DNA of 64,000 bases from Castanea sativa (GCF_040712315.1 NC_134013.1:38796501-38860500), one strand, 5' to 3'. Shown: positions 35,201-46,059, counted from the stretch's first letter. The notes: generated from the sequence alone by a model not told the origin. A program made the numbers and translations.

Positions 35201-38200
35201 CTAGCTTTAGGGTAAGCATTATCATCAGTAGAAAGCCAACCTGCACGTTTGGCAGCCTGAAATACAAAAGCAAAAGTATCTCTGGTTTTATGCTTCTGAC
35301 GGCAAATTTGCAGTAGTACTATCCCATGACTTATACAGTAGGTATATTAATTCAAATTGTTTTCAATAACCAGTTATGAACATTGATGTAAACAAAAAAA
35401 TTTCAATGACAAACAACATGCATGAATTGGCATAAAATGGGATACAAGATCTGACTTTGAATCCATACCTTAAACACCATATCAAAGTGCTGCTGCTGAC
35501 CAACATCAGTAACATATATCATCCACTCAGCTTTCTCTTCATTAAGACGATACCTATACGTTGTAATCAGAACTTTCAACAATCATAAATGCATAGACAA
35601 GAATCTATTAAAAATATCCAAAACATAAGCCTTAAAGCATTAAGCAATTATTAGATGATTATGGAAAAGACTGTACACATCAAAGGAGTCAATTTCGTAC
35701 TGTAACAGCAGGTTATATGCTGTACAGATACCTAGGCCAGTACAGAAACACATGCATTCTGCCATTCCATACACTGGGTCACTCCAGCAATACCAGAGAT
35801 AATATCATACAACAGCCAGAGGGGAAAAAATAGCAAACATTACTGCCATCGATACCAATTTTCTGGCTGATCGTCCCCAACCCCCCCCCCTCCCCCAGCC
35901 CTACTTCTTCACCGCAACTCTTTTTTTTTCATTTTTTAAATTTTGCTTCATGTCTTTTTTTGAGTGTGCCTGCCCCTGACTGAAACCAAAGTGAATTGAT
36001 TGCACAATTCAACTTAATTCAATTTTTGTACCACTGCCACCTGCCAAACATGGAAACAACTTGGTGTGCTTTTATGCTTATTATTAGTACCATCACCATC
36101 ATCATCTAAGTACAACAATTGTCTATTTTTATTAAGGAGCTGACATTTAAGCTATAGATTAGCATATTATATATGGACTTATAAGGTTAGAATATTTTTG
36201 ACAAATTTCATGGGTTTTGACTAATGAACATTTAGATAAAAAGGTCATAGCCAGTGCACAAAGCTCCTACTTTTCGCCCCAATTTATTTTGGAGAGACTG
36301 ATTCCCAGACTCGAACTTGCGACCTATCGCTTTTGACTAATTAACATGTAAATAAATAAATATCTTTACTTATTTATCTATCTATACAATTAGCTATGAT
36401 CCCAAAACAGTATACCAGTAACTGATATCGAAATATTTTTTTTCCCTAACAAAACTGAAATAGCCTCCTGTATGGTATTAACTACATTGGAACACATACA
36501 TGCATACAAAAAACAAAAAAACAAAAAAAAAAACAACTCCTGCATTAAAGTAATAATTTTTAGTAGATGATAATGGAAACTATAATGTCAGTTTTATTCT
36601 TTTGGCAGTACTAATATTTAAGAAGCCTCGGTAAATTATGCATATCAAAGTCTACAGGAAATAGGCAGAAGAAATGCAAATATGAGAACAGCTAAATGAT
36701 CATAAAACTACCAACTAAGGAATCATCAACTTCAAAGTTTATTACAACTAGGATAATAGTAGCAAAAACTACTAACCAAATAGCTGCTAGATCAGTTGAA
36801 GCATAATTGTAACCACCATCACTCTTCACAACAATAAGGGGTATATTAAACCCTTCAAGAAAGATCACACGAGCCCCCTGACTGTCCTCAACTAAATTTT
36901 TACTAGTCAACTCCTCCAAAACCGCAGGAATATATGGATTGTAGAAGCTTTCCCCCTGTCAGCAAGAAAATGTATATACATTTTTTTTTTTTGATATGTC
37001 AGAAAATATATATACATGTAAGTATTACTATCAGTTAGTGGCCTACTTTTCAGGAAACCTCACTATAAACAAAGATCTTTGCAGTCTATATGCAGCAAGG
37101 ACCATCTGCATTTCATGCAACTTTAATGAAATCTAATATGTCCTCATGTCCTTATTTTCATTTTATTGAATTGCAACACTAGAAGTAGAAATTTAATCCC
37201 AAAAAAAAAAATATTTATATATATATATATATATATAAGATATTGAACATTCATATACCTTTTCCTCTAACTGAACTCCAAGGCGTTGATAAACCCTGTT
37301 AAATTCATTTCGACTGATTTCACAAATCTGTGTCCATGCCTTACGATACTTCTGTTCCCCACCCTGTAGAAAGTTGAGCCACAACAAATTTGTAAAAGAG
37401 AAACTCAACAAATATAATGCGAAGCTTAGATATTCAAAAAATTTTAATAGTGACCTAAGATATTGCATTATCTGAGAGATTAACCTCAGTCCATAAGCTA
37501 CAAAAGTAAACAAATAACCTGGAGGCGAACCACTGCCTTCTGTGCCCTCTCCTTAAAATCAGGATCACTGTCGAATCTCTTTTTTGATTCTTTATAGAAT
37601 TCCTAACAAGTACCATTCAAGTTAGAATCACATTTCATCATTTAATTTTTCATTTTTGAAATGAGTCACAAAATCATTCATTATAAAATGCCCTAACGAA
37701 CAAAAGAACTCAAAAGTATAAGAATCACACAGTGAAAAACACAGTCATATTAAAATGAAGGTAATTCTTTCTTGACGATATCTTACTCCAAGTTTCACTT
37801 TGCAGGAACTGCAACTGAAGGCGATTAGGTAAATTTCCTAACAAATCAATTCCGTCTGACCTCACCATCTCCCTAATATCACCTTCTAGTAGAATAAATA
37901 ATTCTAATATTGGTAATTATACACAAATCCAATGGGTCTTGAACCCACAACCTCAACACTCCACCCTATTCTTACAAGGAGGGGAGATGCCATATGTGCT
38001 AGAACACATTGGCCAAAGTGCAACATGAGGTTAGTGAAATAATAAGGAAAGATCCAACAACAATCCACAGCTTTAATGGTTTCATTTACCTGTAGATCTC
38101 CAATAGCTGCTTCATTAGCATCTTCCCAATTTGAAAACTTTTCAAAGAGGAATTCAATCAGCATACCAAACTGCAACACAAATGGGAAAATTTTCAGCCT

Positions 38201-41004
38201 TATGGTAATGGTACTGATGAAAAAAGGAAAAGAATTTCTCTACAAGATAGAATACATGATAATTAATACCTCTAAAGCTTGAACAAAAGCAGCTATTTAC
38301 CCGTGCATGATCAAATCATTTCAACTATAAACAACATGACATCAGACTATCACAATGAACATGAGAGGTCTAGTTTCTGAAGTATACAACATCAGAGCAT
38401 TGAATCTCATTTTATTAACTAATCTCCAAAGGTATATGTCGCTATAAGATTACAGTGGCAATATGAAGGTAGCAAGAAAGCACACAAATGCTGCCTTTCT
38501 CCAATTAAAAAGATCTATTTTTAAAACGTGTTAGATGATGGCAATGTTTGACAGAGAAAAAAAAAATTCCACCATTGTCCATTAAGAAATCAATTAGAGT
38601 TTGAAGTATATAGCTACAAGCTAATGGATTTGATTTCAACAGAGGAAAAAAAGAACAAAATTACAAGTTCATACATAAAGCAAGAAACTATGGTCGTAAC
38701 AAAGACAGGCAAAGACACAAAAGGCCCTTATCAAGTTCAAACAGCTTCTATGCAATAAACATATGTTTTCATAAACTGCATATACCTGTGTTCCCCAGTC
38801 ACCAACATGATTTCGCCGAAGAACTTCAACACGTGAAAACTCGAGCATACGGGCTATTGTGTCCCCAATAATGGTAGATCTTAAATGGCCTACATGCATT
38901 TCTTTTGCTATATTAGGTGAAGAAAAATCAACCACAGCCCTTCTGACTGGAAGTCGTGGTGCCCATGCATCGATACCATCAATTAGCATTCTTTGAATAC
39001 TCTGCATCAGCATATTTGAAGTCAAACAAACATAGAAATATGCTATATCAATTACAATAAACAAGGATACACGAGTACTCCTTTTTTACTCATGTACTCG
39101 TATCCGATACATATTGTACCGGTATCATACCGGATCCCTCTAAGATACATGGCCAATCAAAAAAAAAAATTTTAAAGTGCAATACATCTAGGATGCATCT
39201 GTGATACGAATTAGATACCGTTGTAACCCAAACCCAATAGTGAGAGATAGCCCAAACTTGTAAGAATTTTTATTTATATGCTTTATATATTGGTTTCGAT
39301 GTTGAATACTTATCTAATTATGTTTTATTTACTCTTTTGGATCTTGGTTTGTATTCTACACAGCATTTAATCGTCATAGATTCACTTTATTACTCAACAT
39401 TGTTTTTAAATTGATATATGCTTAACAATATATAAAAATAAATAAATGCTTAACAATATATAAAAAATATATTTAATAAGCATTTTTAATACACTTATCC
39501 CCGACGTATTGTACCCCAAGTTTTTCAAGAAACACTGTTTCCCCGTACCCATGCGTCTTAGCAATAACGTAAAGCCTTCTCTTCCTTCTCTCTTCTTATT
39601 GTTTTCCCTTCTAAATAAGACATATATTATAACAAGTAAAAGAGATGTCTCTTCACTCAAAAAACAAAAGTTAGAAACAAGCATGCACCTGAGCCATCCA
39701 ATTCCTCGATAATTTGACATTCACAAATCCTGGCCCAGCTACAGAACAGGATTCTATTATGTCAGATTGTGGGAGGTTTCGCATGATGGCCTACAAATAC
39801 CAAAAAAGATGGGGATAAGTGTCCAACACTATCAATTTAAAGTTTACTACAGAATTCACAACCTTCCATAACCAAATAAGTAAAGGTAGAACACAGGAAA
39901 AAAAAAATAGAAAGAATGTCAATGTCAACACCTGCCCAACAGCTGGGGGGCCCTTAAACTCAGTTTCCTTTCCTTTTATTTTAGACCATAGGCCCATGGC
40001 ATTGTTACTGCATCAAAGAACAAAATCCAAGTTTAGCATCCAAAAAGAACTCCTATGGAATCCACAGACAACATTGCTATAATATTTCTAGTGCTGGTAC
40101 TAAAAATAGATAATACAACACTTCCAACCAAATCCCATAACCACAATTCACATATATGTCATTTCACAAGCAAGTGGGATACCATTGGTAATCTCCAAAT
40201 TTTCCAGTGCAAGCAGCAACCAAAGGCTCTACATCCACAACACTGGGCACCGTCACCTTCAGTGCCACCTCAAAGAGTTTTGCTAACTTTCGCTTCACAT
40301 TTTCTTCTTCCTGTGGCAAGAGTTCATTTTACTTTTAGGAAACAACTGCGTTCTTAAAATGAGCAAAGCACTTGGCAGGCACTAAAATAATACATTATTT
40401 TCGCCAACAAAACGCACCCAAATGGGAGAAAATTATAAATAAATAACCATTTGAATTAACTTACATTTGCCATTGTTGAGACAGACCGTTTCTTTGTTGC
40501 CAAAATGAGCCTCCTAGATGTTGTTCTCAACAAGTCTGCCTAGTTTCGCATCAAACAACATTAAAATTAATACAAATTCCAAGACCAATTTTTAAAATCT
40601 CAAAAAAAAAAAAAAAAACTTGAGAAAGCACTGGTGAAATTGGAGTAAATAGAATCCAAAAAGCTTTCAATTTTTGCATGAAAATGAAACTTTGCATTAA
40701 AGAGCGCGCACACACACGGAGACGGACATAATAAATAAACATATAAACCGAAGATTGTATGTATATTCATGTGAATACTAGGAAACTTAACAGGAGGTAT
40801 AAATTTGAGGGTAAAAAAGTAAAGGCAAAACAAATACACAGTAAGTAAATTCTTTCTTAAGAGAGAGACAAGAGAAATGAGCGTACCAGTAGTGGAAGGG
40901 AGAGATATAGAGGGTCGAAAGTGAGAGAGGCGATTGAAGTTGAAGGAGACAAATGGGGAAGAGGAGGAAGATGGCGCTACAAATAGGGTTAAGCACCCCA
41001 ACAT
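24337..41004 (-). CDS. Arginyl-tRNA synthetase, 18 exons, probable dual-start
   Basis: Charges tRNA-Arg with arginine (class I synthetase). Exons, 5' to 3' on the minus strand: 41004-40887, 40535-40465, 40310-40183, 40007-39932, 39790-39689, 39001-38786, 38170-38090, 37602-37519, 37363-37259, 36955-36777, 35553-35469, 35256-35070, 34846-34777, 32516-32447, 29043-28954, 24989-24921, 24806-24708, 24447-24337. All have GT/AG borders and join without a break to 646 codons, the usual length for plant ArgRS. Residues 1-60 look like an organellar transit peptide (Ser/Arg-rich). Met61 ([11 protein letters not shown]) could start a cytosolic form. The HIGH motif is HVGHLRST at 201-208, the KMSKS-equivalent is RFRTRS near 448-453, and the anticodon-binding DALR domain with LQYAHARI fills the last 120 residues, ending VYKI. 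Three LINE copies and a SINE occupy introns 15, 14, 13 and 7. Confidence 0.95.
25129..28571 (-). mobile_element. 5'-truncated L1-like LINE in ArgRS intron 15
   Basis: Read on the minus strand it holds the C-terminal half of the endonuclease (28571-27873; [29 protein letters not shown]), a linker, and a reverse transcriptase. The latter has an open stretch of 451 codons at 27513-26158 with [41 protein letters not shown] and catalytic FADDT. A zf-RVT end ([33 protein letters not shown]) lies at 25850-25580. A poly(A) tail appears as a T-run near 25135-25153. Candidate duplication ATGAGACA is at 25121-25128 and 28572-28579. One stop (near 27870) and a frameshift (near 27510) inactivate it. It lies in the gene's own orientation. 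Confidence 0.9.
29121..29136. repeat. Poly(G) run of 16
   Basis: A 16-base G homopolymer lies in ArgRS intron 14, just upstream of exon 15 (which starts at 29043 on the minus strand). Its exact length may not be reliable. Confidence 0.8.
29527..30513 (+). mobile_element. LINE 3' fragment in ArgRS intron 14
   Basis: The plus strand encodes the tail of an L1-like ORF2: [16 protein letters not shown] near 29530, then [12 protein letters not shown] near 29930, then a frame-shifted zf-RVT end ([15 protein letters not shown] near 30043), and [10 protein letters not shown] near 30245. The 3' end carries AATAAA near 30478 and an A-rich tail to about 30513. It is heavily 5'-truncated and antisense to the host gene. 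Confidence 0.82.
30700..30780. repeat. Compound (TG)n/(TATATG)n microsatellite
   Basis: TGTGTG repeats are followed by several TATATG hexamers and then TGTGTGTG again. It lies in ArgRS intron 14. Confidence 0.9.
30789..30846. repeat. Perfect 14-base hairpin with a third repeat copy
   Basis: GCCTTTGAGCACGC (30789-30802) and its exact complement GCGTGCTCAAAGGC (30811-30824) enclose an 8-base loop. A further TGCGTGCTCAAAGGCT follows at 30831-30846. Confidence 0.8.
30891..31031. mobile_element. MITE-like hairpin element in ArgRS intron 14
   Basis: The left arm begins ATCAGGGTTGTTACATTTTC and the complement of the right arm reads ATCAGGGTTACATTTTCC. Pairing continues for about 55 bases on each side around a short AT-rich centre. 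The interior is non-coding. Confidence 0.65.
31050..31140. repeat. Two-copy tandem repeat, ~42-base unit
   Basis: The string GGGAAGAGTTTTTGTTTGTA occurs at about 31053 and again at about 31095, with the following AGTGGGAAATTTGTGA also repeated. It lies in ArgRS intron 14. Confidence 0.75.
32192..32232. repeat. (ACAT)n / (TA)n microsatellite
   Basis: About eight CATA tetramers run into TATATATA within ArgRS intron 14. Confidence 0.9.
32781..34385 (+). mobile_element. 5'-truncated L1-like LINE in ArgRS intron 13 with 13-base target duplication
   Basis: The exact duplication ATAAACTCTCCCA flanks the element at 32768-32780 and 34386-34398. The plus strand starts in the reverse transcriptase thumb region ([17 protein letters not shown] near 32795; [28 protein letters not shown]), passes a broken stretch at 33185-33440, and continues with [38 protein letters not shown] and the zinc-binding [16 protein letters not shown]. 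It ends [11 protein letters not shown] and a poly(A) of about ten. It is antisense to ArgRS. Few breaks and an intact duplication point to a fairly recent insertion. Confidence 0.92.
37905..38018 (-). mobile_element. SINE-like fragment in ArgRS intron 7
   Basis: On the minus strand, a GTTCTAGCACATATGGC-type segment is followed by GTTGTGGGTTCAAGACCC, which contains a Pol III B box (GGTTCAAGACC). It ends in an AT-rich tail near 37905. This pattern matches the body of Au-like plant SINEs. Confidence 0.5.
39070..39560. repeat. Probable degenerate transposon remnant in ArgRS intron 5
   Basis: The stretch carries repeated ATACG/GATAC-type strings (CGTATCCGATACAT near 39100, GATACGAATTAGATACC near 39205) and GTATTGTACCCC near 39505. 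This is typical of old non-autonomous DNA elements. No clear termini or coding sequence are visible. Confidence 0.35.
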
Positions 41005-41035
41005 ATTACACTATCTCTAGATTCTCTACCCGCCC

Positions 41036-41090
41036 AGCCCAACGCTAATCTGTGTTAACTCACTCTGCTTCCTTTACTTTATTAGGGTTT
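41036..41090 (-). promoter_or_regulatory. ArgRS promoter motifs: site II element and telo-box
   Basis: On the minus strand a TGGGCT site II motif lies at 41041-41036 and a telo-box AAACCCTAA at 41090-41082, about 30 and 80 bases before the first ATG (41004). This pair is known from promoters of plant ribosomal and translation genes. Function here is inferred from position and gene class. Confidence 0.6.
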
Positions 41091-41219
41091 TTGGCTTTTT
41101 CTTTTTCCTCTTCTTTTACCAATGAAATTAATACATGTCAGCGATAAGGATGGCTCGGGGTCCACAGAACACATGGACTTGTTTTCTTTCTTTTTTTTCC
41201 TTTTCCTTTTTCTTTTTTT

Positions 41220-41490
41220 AATTCTCAAAACATATTACTTCGTTAAACTAAAATGGAAGCCATACAATTTACATCATTTAGCACTTGATCCACAATCATA
41301 GGTGGGGTATCCTCCACCCATATTACTAAGTCATGTACAAACTTGGCATGTCTTGCCAGAATATGAGCCGCGAAGTTACAGCCTCAATGAGTGTGAGACA
41401 CCTCCCACACAGCAAACCAACACAGTTCCAGTCTCATGACTTCAATAACTTTTTGGACACTACTTTGAATCAGGCCTTACTCACATAATG
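41220..41490 (-). pseudogene. RNase H tail of a non-LTR retroelement
   Basis: The minus strand reads GLIQSSVQKVIEVMRLELCW, then EVSHTH followed by a stop, then [19 protein letters not shown] and [14 protein letters not shown]. This is the C-terminal RVT_3 RNase H domain common in plant LINEs. A pyrimidine-rich run on the plus strand (about 41183-41220) corresponds to its A-rich 3' tail. Two stops make it a relic. Confidence 0.7.
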
Positions 41491-41500
41491 AGCTGACCGC

Positions 41501-42854
41501 TGTTGAGGTCTAAAAAATCATGATAAATGGCCCAAAGAAATGGCACATTGGGCCAACCTATGGGAAGTAAAAAATTGAGGAAAAAAGGATTAGGCTTACA
41601 AAAGAAAAAAGGATGCTAGGGCCGATGGACTTAAGGCCCAGGATCCGTGAAGAGGCAAGGTTTAGAGTCCATAAAACAAAAGGAGGAAGGAAAGCAATCA
41701 GCCCGTCAGGATCAGAGAACCCAAAGAAAGTCCAGAAGAAAGGGGCTGGGCTAGGATCCTAGAGACTACCTAGGACCTCTGGGGTGTGCAACACGGCCAA
41801 GGTGGGATTAAGACATCTCAAAGGGAAATCAAAAGGCACCAGGAATGAAAGGCAGATAGGTCATTCTCAAGCACTCAGCGATGCAACACAAAGCCAGAGG
41901 GTTTAGAGAGCAACAACTCAAAAGCAAGCAGCCGGTACGTAAGGAAACCCAGAAAAGAGACCCATGAAAGGAAATAGCTGGGGAAACCTTCGACTTGGCA
42001 GAGAAGGACTTGGCTTATTGGGAAAAATGACAAAAAAGGAGGGGCAGCTAAAAGGGGGCTAAGCCTGAAAAGAGAAGATAGAGAAAAACTTGGAGGAAGC
42101 GAAGTTAAAGGTCAGCTCCCCCAAAAGCACCTCAGAACTGAAGGTCAACAAGGCACTTTTGAAGAAAAAAAATACCAAAAGAAGAGAACTATGGGAAACA
42201 AGGAAAGAATCAATCATTAGAAGAGCTGGAACAAATAAGGGCTTTGGTACCTAGGGAGCCAAGGGGGAAGAATCAGTGGTACCCCAAAATCCTAAAGTGA
42301 CACTATAAAAGGGAGAAGCAGCCAATGTTGAAAGGCAATCAGCAATAGTGAAATCATATAGAATCATTGAGAAAACTTTGTAAAACTCAAAGAAAGTAAG
42401 GAAATATCTCCCGGTATCCTAGAAACAGCCACTACAGTACATACTTGGATTCAAAAGGATTCAAACTTTGCAAGTCTTCGAGGCTTAGATAGTTATCTAA
42501 ATTTGTAATTTTTGAGCTTATTTGAACTTTGTATTACGTCTTCGTGAGTACATTGTAATCCATAATTAAGAAAACTAATGGAGTATTTCTTATTGATTTG
42601 AGGACCCCGAGCAATTATTTTTGTGTTTCTTTATTAAATTTGTCTTTATTTGCTATTTTCTTGTTGATCAATACATATATTCTCGCTTGCTAGTGTATAC
42701 GTATTGTAGGAGTCTTGCCTTGTGTACCACTTGGTTTGTAAACAGCCCATTTAGCTGCGATAAACCAAGTCTAGTCCCTTCAAACTACAACTAAAGGGTC
42801 CAGGGTCCTTGTTTAAGTTTGGGCCTGGATACTGTCCAAAAATTAACCTTCACA
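41501..42854 (+). repeat. 5' LTR of a Ty3/gypsy-type element
   Basis: It starts TGTTGAGGTC, ends CTTCACA, and is followed after three bases by a gypsy-type primer site. A TATA box CTATAAAAGGG lies at about 42303-42313. The LTR is 1354 bases. No matching 3' LTR is in the window, so the element is truncated or interrupted. Confidence 0.75.
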
Positions 42855-42857
42855 TTT

Positions 42858-42876
42858 TGGCGACTTCACTGGGGAC
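42858..42876 (+). other. Primer binding site of the gypsy-type element
   Basis: TGGCGACTTCACTGGGGAC lies three bases after the LTR end. It differs slightly from the TGGCGACTCTGCTGGGGAC-type site of several plant gypsy lineages. Confidence 0.75.
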
Positions 42877-42915
42877 TGGGAAAAGAAGAGGGAAGAAGCA
42901 GTCCCTTCGCAAAGC

Positions 42916-43377
42916 ATGGCTCCAAGAGCAAGGAACAACAAAGGTACCAATGTGCCACCTGCGACATTTGAACCAGCAAGAGAAAACGAAGTGGCCTCCA
43001 AACAGAGGAACGAGGTGCCTCTAGTAGAACAGGAGGTTGTATCAGGACAAAGGCACGCAGGACAGGAGCCAGACCCCATAGCTCAAATGACAAAGATGCT
43101 GAAGGATTTGCAGCAAGAGATTCGCCTCCTTAAAGAAGGCAGGACACAGGAAATCAGGGATAATGTTCCCTCTGTGGTCAACCAGGACAGGGCCCAACCA
43201 GAAGGAGGGTCAGCAGTAGAAGAGGGAGCCAACCCCCAGTACCTAACACTGGTAGATGTTAGTGCCTTGTTGGAGCAAGAAAGGGAAAAACTCTCAAGGA
43301 TTCCTAAACAATTTTCTTGGGATCCCCATTCTCGCCTGAGCTCCGATAGTGAGTCATTCAGTAGTGTTAGTGACTGA
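42916..43377 (+). pseudogene. Start of a gypsy gag, fused to foreign sequence
   Basis: The frame opens 40 bases after the primer site with MAPRARNNKG, a usual start for plant gypsy gag. It continues with a charged, coiled segment (MTKMLKDLQQEIRLLKEG) and the pre-gag stretch YLTLVDVSALLEQEREKL. After about 43310 the similarity to gypsy gag stops: the expected PPYP-type continuation is absent. A serine-rich segment (SSDSESFSSVSD) leads to a stop at 43375-43377. The joint near 43315-43330 appears to be the border with the pararetrovirus-like segment. Confidence 0.65.
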
Positions 43378-43949
43378 GAACTCCAACAGATATACCAATC
43401 ATCCTCTGAACCCTCTAGAACCAATACCTCTAGTGGCCAGGATGAACCTACACCATGCAAAGATAGTTGTTGTAGGAACAAAACTATCAATGTCCTCAAT
43501 AAGCAAGAAGAGCTTCTTCTAGACCTAATAAAGGCAATAGAAGACCCGGTCATCAAAGCTCAGAGGCTTACCCAACTCCACCAGACCTTAGTAAAGGGAA
43601 CCAGTAAACCTGAACTAAGGATCCAACAGCCCAAAGTAGATTTAGAAAAAAATCTACAATAGGTTCACCAAGTCCAAGAATGAAGTTACGGTCAGCGACC
43701 TTTAAAAGGAAGCCAAGGAGAATAAATTTGAAATTGGAACCCTAAAGCAGGAACTAACAGTTCTTAAGGTTGATTTTAATCTCCTTAGCCATAGAATCCA
43801 ACAGTTGGAAAACACTTCTCATCAAGGCAATGAGGAAGGTCCCTTATTTCAGAACACTTTCTGATAATGAATAAGATGAAACAGTTAACCCTACAGCTGA
43901 TGTGATCCAAGAACCATCCGGTGAGAAGTTCTTAGATACCATCAATAGG

Positions 43950-44364
43950 ATTAACTTCCAGAAATGGCATTCCAAAGTCAGGATTGTCATTAGCAAAGAT
44001 TTTGAATTCGAGGTATAGCCCTAATAGACTCAGGCGCTGATCTCAACTACATTCAAGAAGGTGTCATTCCCTCCAAGTATTTCAAAAAAACCAAAGAGCG
44101 ATTAACATCTGCAAATGGCAGAAAAATACAGATTGAATTCAAACTCCCACAAGCCCATGTTTGCCAAGATGGCATATGTTTCAAGACAACATTTGTCCTT
44201 GTCGGGAACATGACAGATAAGGTCATCCTAGGAAACCCTTTCTTGTGTTTGTTATACCCTTTCACCACAGATAGTGAAGGAATCAATGCCTATCCCTTTG
44301 GCCAGTCAGTCAAGTTTGAGTTCATTAGGAGCCCTGAACCTTTGGAGGTAAGCACTCTCTAGAA
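43950..44364 (+). pseudogene. Retropepsin-like protease of the pararetrovirus fragment
   Basis: After a one-base disruption near 44015 the frame reads through the catalytic DSGAD. The SANGR motif follows about 30 residues later, then the flap-side VILGNPF and LYPF. These are hallmarks of caulimovirid and retroelement aspartic proteases. The frame ends at a TAG near 44362. The enzyme would cleave the polyprotein; here it is out of frame at its start. Confidence 0.7.
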
Positions 44365-44602
44365 AGCTTTTGTCTCCAAAACTCTTTGTACTGTCACCCT
44401 TCCGTCTCATGGTACCAATCAAGCCCAAAGTCTTGATTTTCTCACCATCCTAGATGATCAAGCTGAAAACATTCATTCATTCATTCCAGCAAATGATTCT
44501 TTTGACCCCAATCAGTCCTAGATATCATCATGCATCCATCATAAAAATATTCGCATCTCTGTATCCGTTGTTTTCAAAGATAATAGGTTTTTAAATAATT
44601 AT

Positions 44603-45253
44603 TTGAAAATCTCAGCCAACCCAGATCTTTCTTGGCAGGATAAAGAGAAAGCAATATTTAATACCATTAATAAGTGGATAATGACTTCTTCGGCAGAGAA
44701 GAAGAACAAGGGGAAAGCAGCAGCAAGGGGCTATCCTAAAGACAAAAGACTACCAGCGGGACAGTCTTTTGTAATGCATGAAGGTGCATCCTCTAAGGAA
44801 AACCAAGGAGGATCAACATCCCTTCAAAAATTTGTCCCGGCAAAGGTGATATATTCCAGTGGTGATATGACTATTATTTTGCAGGAAGTTTTATCCAGGA
44901 AATATCAATTCAATAATGGAACCTATACAGATTTACCAGCCTCCATTAAATTTATCCTTGATAACCTTCAAATGGCCTTTACCCAAAATCGCAATAAGCT
45001 TTTCCAAAGAACCCTCAAAGCACTAGAAATCCACCTAGTTAACCTTAAGGCAGGAAATCAATCCATCCCTAGTCAACTCTTTGCCAAAGAGGATATCCAT
45101 TCCATGGATAAAAAGACTATTATGGACACTGATCACGCAAGGCTTAGTCTTAAGACTCAGTCTACCTTAAGAAGTGCTATTGCCAACTTGCTTCCTGAGA
45201 TACAAAATAGTATTTTAGGATCTAAGGCAATGTTTGAATCATCTGACAAATGA
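44603..45253 (+). pseudogene. Unidentified distal reading frame of the pararetrovirus fragment
   Basis: An open frame of 216 codons follows the protease with no reverse transcriptase between them. It has a lysine-rich stretch (KKNKGKAAARGYPKDKR), the segment VIYSSGDMTIILQEVLS and a predicted helical C-terminal half with many Leu/Ile. I do not recognise a domain. Its place before an intergenic promoter suggests a virus-specific second reading frame. The next frame (45272-45559) continues the same product after a shift. Confidence 0.5.
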
Positions 45254-45271
45254 TTTGAACATTTCAAAACA

Positions 45272-46054
45272 TTGGTCACTACTACTTTCCCAGTTTATAG
45301 AGACATATCAGATGATACTGATGACGTCTTCGTTCAGGCAGAATGGGAAGATTTCTTTGAGAGCAGTCTCAGATTATATGAGCAAAAGCATCATTTTCCG
45401 GGACTCCTCATCAACTATGAAGATGGGTCTAATGATGTGGAATGGGATCCTAGCTGGCTCTTAACAATGTTTGAATATGGCTTCATCAGAATGATTAAGC
45501 TATCAAGCCATTTTCAGATCAACCAATTCCCACAGATCATCCAACAGGTTGTCAAATAGATCAAAAGTCCTTTTGTTTCTATCAGATGCTGGAGCACAAT
45601 CCCACAGTGGGACAAAAATAATTAGATGACAGTCCAGCCTTCCACCCATCTAGTACTCATCAATGAGTACACTCACCAAGGACCTTGGTATGAAGGAAAC
45701 TCTTACTTATCTTACGATGATCTACAGACTCTTGCAAATTGTTGGAGGAATTACTTCACCAATGACATCCTTGATACAGTCCAAAGCCTCTAGAAAGATT
45801 ATCATCATGTAGGGAATACAGGAGGAATTTATGTGTTTACTACCAAACCTTACTCCACAGCAATCCCAGATCTCCACAAGAGGAATGGTTATATTAATCT
45901 CAGTCAATTCATCACAATGGAACCAGACTATGAGCCATTGATATACTGTGGATTATGCAACCAATATGCCACCCACCATGTGCACGACCAAAATGATGAT
46001 CCTCCCTGGACTCCTTATGATGGGTATCCATCTGATGCGGCCTTCACGGATTAA
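45272..46054 (+). pseudogene. Continuation of the distal reading frames, broken
   Basis: Open stretches at 45272-45559 and 45833-46054, separated by stops near 45560, 45623 and 45793, read as one broken product rich in Asp, Tyr and Trp. A cluster CGLCNQYATHHVH near 45952 could bind a metal. No family was recognised. It ends at a TAA (46052-46054), after which the non-coding intergenic part begins. Confidence 0.45.
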
Positions 46055-46059
46055 ACCAT

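Noticed and set aside
36238..36340. Possible SINE in ArgRS intron 10 (CCAGTGCACAAAGCTCC, CTCGAACTTGCGACC)
   Set aside because: It resembles a dispersed plant repeat, but A and B boxes and ends are not clear enough to annotate.
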